Of a stretch of DNA of 9,791 bases, positions 6,844 through 9,791 are shown piece by piece. Made by a program: the position numbers and the translations under genes. A model generated the notes under the pieces. That model saw only the letters and a program-made list of their open reading frames with translations. It searched no databases and was not told the origin of the DNA. How positions within the stretch are numbered: the first letter of the stretch is position 1; each line of letters starts with the position of its first letter. The stretch is from an uncultured Mycoplasmatota bacterium (GTDB taxonomy: Bacteria > Bacillota_I > Bacilli_A > RF39 > UBA660), in assembly GCA_946491675.1 (NCBI GenBank), contig CAMLYN010000033.1:1-9791 (forward strand), read 5' to 3'.

Positions 6844-8003
6844 ACTGCTAATAAATAAATTGCTGATGCAAATTCTTTTGGAAAAAAATTAAACACAACA
6901 TTTATTTTATCACATTTTTTTAGTTTTAAATAAATATATTTAGTTATAATTGCACTATTAAATACTTTTTTAATTTCCTCTAATTCAAATTTATCAAATT
7001 CAATTGTATTAGTTTTCTCTAATTCTATAAATAAAAATTTATTAATATTTCTAGAATTATATACTTTATCGACAGGAATTTTAAATATTTCTAATGTATC
7101 TTCAATTATTTCATTAAATTTTTTTAATGGTTCTTTTAATTTTTCAATATTTTTAAAATTGCCAACATAATCTAAATTATTACAAATATCTAATATATTT
7201 TTTTTATATCTATAATATAAATTAGTCATACTACCTTTTTTAAAACTATACAAATTACCTTCCAAACGATTAAAAACTTTCATTGCATCGTTATAACCTA
7301 AATTGATCATTCGCTTTGTAGCATTGGAATCAAACATTAGAAAAGAATCTAACTTATTATTTGGCTGAATATAAGTTATTTTGATTTCCTTATTTCTAAT
7401 CTTTTTACGAAAACCAATTGCACCTAAATCAACCGCAATTATTTCTGTTGCACCTAAATCAATAGCTAAATTAATTGGTAAATTATCATAATAACCACCA
7501 TCAACTAAAATATCTGTTCCAATTTTCGTTGGTTTAAAAACTGGAAAACAAGTAGCCGAAGCTAATATATATTTTTTTAATTTATTAGGCTGAGTATTTT
7601 TCTTAGTAGCATAAACAACTTTTCTAGTAGTAATATTATAAGCAACTACACCAAATTGAATTTTTGAATTATATAATTTATTGGATTGATAATTATTTTC
7701 AATTATCTTTTCAATTTTTTCAGTCCCAATTCCACCATCAATTATTTTATTAAAATAAGTCAAATACATTTCTTTTTGATTATTAATCTTACTAAAATTG
7801 TCATATAACATATCATAACTAATACTTTTCCACAGTCTTAAGCATTTATAAAAATCTTTTTGAACCATCATCATTCCATTTAACGCACCAATTGAAGTAC
7901 CAGTTACTATTTTATATTTAATATTTAATCTTCTTAAAGCTTTCCAAACTCCTACTTCATAAGCACCTTTAGCGCCACCACCTGACAAAACAACTGCTAG
8001 CAT
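6837..8003 (-). CDS. Patatin-like phospholipase
   Basis: This is a probable lipid acyl hydrolase with a patatin fold and a Ser-Asp dyad. Numbered from ATG 8003 (388 residues), the oxyanion-hole glycine loop is GGGAKG at 8-13. The nucleophile is Ser37 in GTSIG (35-39), and the catalytic Asp168 lies in DGGYYDNLP. A further family pattern, GATEIIAVDLG, lies around 184-194. All catalytic parts are present, so the enzyme should be active. The patatin domain ends near residue 210, and a helical, Lys/Asn-rich region of about 180 residues follows that I cannot assign. No signal peptide is seen, so it is probably cytoplasmic or membrane-associated. An ATG at 8015 is in frame but lacks a ribosome binding site, while ATG 8003 follows GGGGAG. 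The gene sits between an anchored protein and trpS, with gaps of 11 and 5 bases. The substrate is unknown. Confidence 0.9.
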   Translation of the reverse strand: MLAVVLSGGGAKGAYEVGVWKALRRLNIKYKIVTGTSIGALNGMMMVQKDFYKCLRLWKSISYDMLYDNFSKINNQKEMYLTYFNKIIDGGIGTEKIEKIIENNYQSNKLYNSKIQFGVVAYNITTRKVVYATKKNTQPNKLKKYILASATCFPVFKPTKIGTDILVDGGYYDNLPINLAIDLGATEIIAVDLGAIGFRKKIRNKEIKITYIQPNNKLDSFLMFDSNATKRMINLGYNDAMKVFNRLEGNLYSFKKGSMTNLYYRYKKNILDICNNLDYVGNFKNIEKLKEPLKKFNEIIEDTLEIFKIPVDKVYNSRNINKFLFIELEKTNTIEFDKFELEEIKKVFNSAIITKYIYLKLKKCDKINVVFNFFPKEFASAIYLLAVR

Positions 8004-8007
8004 AACT

Positions 8008-8013
8008 CTCCCC
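8008..8013 (-). promoter_or_regulatory. Ribosome binding site that decides the patatin gene start
   Basis: GGGGAG (minus strand) lies four bases ahead of ATG 8003, where the protein begins MLAVVLSGGGAKG, as patatins normally do. The in-frame ATG at 8015 overlaps this site's upstream edge and is preceded only by TAATT, with no Shine-Dalgarno. Confidence 0.55.
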
Positions 8014-8014
8014 A

Positions 8015-9262
8015 TTAATTAGCATATACATGAAAATTAATATTTTCATTAAATTCTAATTCTTCATATTCAATTAAATTTTTAATACCTATTCTATCGT
8101 TATAAACCTTAACTTTGTTATCATTTATAAAATAAACATAATCATCAATATAACTAATATTTTCAATAGATTGAGTAGTAAATAAATATATTAATCCTGA
8201 TTTATCTTGAATATTTATTCGATAAACATCATATTTTTTAGCATTTTTCTTATATAAATAGTAATAACCTGCTTCATTACCTACTTTATCAATTCTTTCA
8301 TACTGTTCATCAATATAATCAACTACATTAGTAACAAATTTTTTTTCACTATTGGCTTCAGCTATTGTCATAGTTGACCACTGTCCATCATAATATTTTA
8401 TTTCTTTGCTACTAAGTTGAACAAGTGACTTGTTATTTGGATCTATTTCATATTGAATTATATTATCTTTATCATATAAATAGACTTTATTATCAACAAC
8501 ACCTTGAATATAACTATCAAATGATATGGCATTATCTGAAGTGATTTTAAAAGAATCTAAACTAACTAAATCAACAACATTAATTTCATGAAACTCATGA
8601 TTTTCATTATAATCAGGAACAACATAGTATTTATCAACAAACTGACCTAATTCTTGATTATATACATCTTTTTCAAACAAACTAATATTATAAACACTAG
8701 AATTAAAATTATTACTAACTATATATATACCCTTATAATTATTTAGACCAATATAATGATTTTTTATTAAATTTTCAATATAAACATCAAGTCCTTCTCT
8801 TACTTCTGTCTCAGCATTATCTGTAAATTGATTAACATCATATTCAACAATTTCATCAACAAATTTATCTAAATTATCATTGTCACCTTTGATATTATAA
8901 TAATAATTATATTCGTTATTATTTTTACAAATCATATCAATTAGTATCAAATTATCTTTAAATATAGGTAAAATACATTCGTAATTATCATCTTTATAAT
9001 ATCTTATTTGTTCTAAAACTTTAGAAGATTTATTATAATTTTGAAATACTTGAAATGAAAAGTTTGTTTCATGGATTATAACATTATACATATAATTATT
9101 AACTTCTAAATTAAAATTAGATTTTTCATTTATTTCAAATACAGTGCCTTCTTCAATTATTTCATAAACATTATCTTGTCCACCACTAAACCAATAAAAA
9201 GCAAATTGAATTCCTAAATATAACAAGAATAATACTATCAGCATAAAAAACAATCTTCGCAT
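8015..9262 (-). CDS. Membrane-anchored extracytoplasmic protein of unknown function
   Basis: I do not recognise a named family. The 415-residue protein begins with a basic tip (MRR) and one hydrophobic segment (about 4-25). No lipobox or clear cleavage site follows, so a signal anchor is likely, with some 385 residues outside the membrane. The outer part is rich in Tyr, Asn, Asp and Ile and looks mostly beta-stranded. Its C-terminal half has short recurring units of the type D-x-x-V-Y-x-x-D/N-x-x (for example DNKVYLYDKDNIIQYEID and DDYVYFINDNKVKVYND), reminiscent of beta-propeller blades. Cysteines occur at 96 and 112. ATG 9262 has AGGTG five bases upstream and a near-consensus sigma-A promoter. 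It is the first gene of the operon with the patatin and trpS genes. A sensor or wall-associated role is a guess. Confidence 0.8.
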   Translation of the reverse strand: MRRLFFMLIVLFLLYLGIQFAFYWFSGGQDNVYEIIEEGTVFEINEKSNFNLEVNNYMYNVIIHETNFSFQVFQNYNKSSKVLEQIRYYKDDNYECILPIFKDNLILIDMICKNNNEYNYYYNIKGDNDNLDKFVDEIVEYDVNQFTDNAETEVREGLDVYIENLIKNHYIGLNNYKGIYIVSNNFNSSVYNISLFEKDVYNQELGQFVDKYYVVPDYNENHEFHEINVVDLVSLDSFKITSDNAISFDSYIQGVVDNKVYLYDKDNIIQYEIDPNNKSLVQLSSKEIKYYDGQWSTMTIAEANSEKKFVTNVVDYIDEQYERIDKVGNEAGYYYLYKKNAKKYDVYRINIQDKSGLIYLFTTQSIENISYIDDYVYFINDNKVKVYNDRIGIKNLIEYEELEFNENINFHVYAN

Positions 9263-9279
9263 ATCATCACCTATTATTT

Positions 9280-9308
9280 ATTATATCTAATTTTAAAGGA
9301 TTTATCAA
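9280..9308 (-). promoter_or_regulatory. Sigma-A promoter of the 9262-5827 operon
   Basis: On the minus strand TTGATA (9308-9303), a 17-base spacer and TATAAT (9285-9280) give a near-perfect vegetative promoter (consensus TTGACA-N17-TATAAT). Transcription would start near 9273, leaving only about a dozen leader bases, with the AGGTG ribosome binding site at 9272-9268. So short a leader rules out a T-box or riboswitch at this promoter. Confidence 0.7.
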
Positions 9309-9317
9309 TATATATTT

Positions 9318-9346
9318 AAACCTATCTTTTAGAAAAAACTAGGTTT
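9318..9346. repeat. Inverted repeat between the divergent promoters
   Basis: AAACCTA (9318-9324) and TAGGTTT (9340-9346) are exact inverted copies. Inner TTTT (9327-9330) and AAAA (9335-9338) could extend the pairing, and TT follows on the plus strand. The repeat lies outside both predicted transcripts, between the sigma-A -35 facing left and the sigma-K-like -35 facing right. An operator is therefore more likely than a terminator, though a chance AT-rich hairpin cannot be excluded. Confidence 0.4.
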
Positions 9347-9355
9347 TTAATTCAC

Positions 9356-9382
9356 ACTCTTTTTTCTTTAATGAATATGCTA
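9356..9382 (+). promoter_or_regulatory. Sigma-K-like promoter of the CotZ-like gene
   Basis: AC (9356-9357, preceded by C), a 16-base spacer and AATATGCTA (9374-9382) match the late mother-cell sigma-K consensus mAC-N16-CATAnnnTA with one -10 mismatch (A for C). The predicted start near 9389 lies just before the ribosome binding site at 9401. CotY/CotZ genes of Bacillus subtilis are sigma-K-dependent, which agrees. The match is short, so chance remains possible. Confidence 0.45.
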
Positions 9383-9412
9383 TATTAGAAAATAAATGAA
9401 GGGGTGGATTAT

Positions 9413-9791
9413 ATGTGTAACAATGTTGAAAATGATTCTTGCAAATGCATTGCCGAAATATTAACTGTTATTAATATTTTACAACAAAATGCTAATTGTT
9501 GTGGGGATTGCTGTCTAGATACTTGTGATCGTGGTTTTTTAGGTTGTGGTACTACTACTTTTAGTTGCAATACAAGACCAATTACTCTCTACACTTGTAG
9601 TGGTAATGGAACACCATGGACTATGCCAACAACAAAAGATAATATTGACTGTACTACAACACCAGGAAGCTGTTCAAGCGTCTTCCGCGTTGAAAAAATC
9701 GATGGTTGTTGTGCTACTTTTAGAGTTTTAGCACCCAACCCAGATCCTACACAAGCAGTTACAATACCTTATGTTGCAACAAATTCATTTT
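9413..9791 (+). CDS. CotY/CotZ-like spore coat (crust) protein, 3' end cut off by the window
   Basis: This is the N-terminal 126 residues of a cysteine-rich coat protein of the CotY/CotZ family, which forms the outermost layer (crust) of Bacillus spores by disulfide-linked self-assembly. The key match is SVFRVEKIDGCCATFRVL at 89-106, corresponding to the FFRVE...CCATL.LL core of CotY/CotZ. An N-terminal CKCIAEILTVINILQQ helix is followed by a cysteine cluster, as in the family. Fifteen cysteines occur in 126 residues, with CC pairs at 29-30, 33-34 and 99-100. The middle region (45-88) is Thr/Gly/Ser-rich and diverges from the Bacillus proteins. ATG 9413 follows GGGGTGG (9401-9407) at good spacing, behind a sigma-K-like promoter. 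A different frame over 9546-9731 is open but is a shadow. The stop codon is beyond the window. Confidence 0.85.
   Translation, partial: MCNNVENDSCKCIAEILTVINILQQNANCCGDCCLDTCDRGFLGCGTTTFSCNTRPITLYTCSGNGTPWTMPTTKDNIDCTTTPGSCSSVFRVEKIDGCCATFRVLAPNPDPTQAVTIPYVATNSF

Noticed and set aside
6800..6900. T-box or other riboswitch ahead of trpS
   Set aside because: The region upstream is patatin coding sequence right up to the trpS ribosome binding site, and no stem array or T-box core was seen.
9546..9731. Open frame of 61 codons on the plus strand
   Set aside because: It is out of frame with the CotZ-like gene starting at 9413, which has the ribosome binding site, a promoter and family motifs.
1..9791. 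CRISPR array, insertion sequence, phage or toxin-antitoxin module
   Set aside because: No regularly spaced repeats, transposase or integrase motifs, terminal repeats or toxin-antitoxin pairs are visible; base composition looks even throughout.

Overview
The window is very AT-rich (about a quarter G+C by eye), with dense bacterial genes, AGGTG-type ribosome binding sites and TGA used as a stop (for example at 2709-2711 and on the minus strand at 6839-6837), so it follows the standard bacterial code. A complete GerA-type germinant receptor operon and a CotY/CotZ-like spore coat gene show an endospore-forming Bacillota. The coat gene family favours Bacilli or a relative, such as a low-GC gut lineage, over a typical Clostridium, but the genus cannot be named.

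Layout, left to right. (1) 9-1155, minus: two overlapping genes for unrecognised membrane proteins, one with a single anchor and one polytopic. (2) 1156-1253: a divergent intergenic region with a good sigma-G-type promoter facing right and an extended -10 (or sigma-E-like) element facing left. (3) 1254-4938, plus: the germinant receptor operon in the order A-C-B, each junction being a 4-base ATGA overlap. Its best terminator lies past the end of the operon, inside the convergent DUF368 gene. (4) 4965-5792, minus: a DUF368/PopT-family membrane protein, the family shown to flip undecaprenyl phosphate. (5) 5803-9262, minus: an operon of a membrane-anchored extracytoplasmic protein, a patatin-like phospholipase and tryptophanyl-tRNA synthetase. 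It starts at a near-consensus sigma-A promoter and ends in an intrinsic terminator that directly abuts the ribosome binding site of the DUF368 gene. (6) 9413-9791, plus: the first 126 codons of a cysteine-rich CotY/CotZ-like coat protein behind a sigma-K-like promoter, cut by the window edge.

The spore genes fit a simple division of labour. The receptor would be made in the forespore under sigma-G and placed in the spore inner membrane, and the coat protein would be made late in the mother cell under sigma-K. The trpS/patatin/DUF368 block between them looks like vegetative housekeeping and envelope function. I see no mobile element, CRISPR array, tRNA or rRNA. No clearly new system is evident. 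The points most worth following are the iron-sulfur-type cysteine motif with a KMGKS signature in TrpRS, the terminator placed against the DUF368 ribosome binding site, the ger terminator antisense to DUF368, and the unknown membrane-protein pair sharing the ger promoter region.
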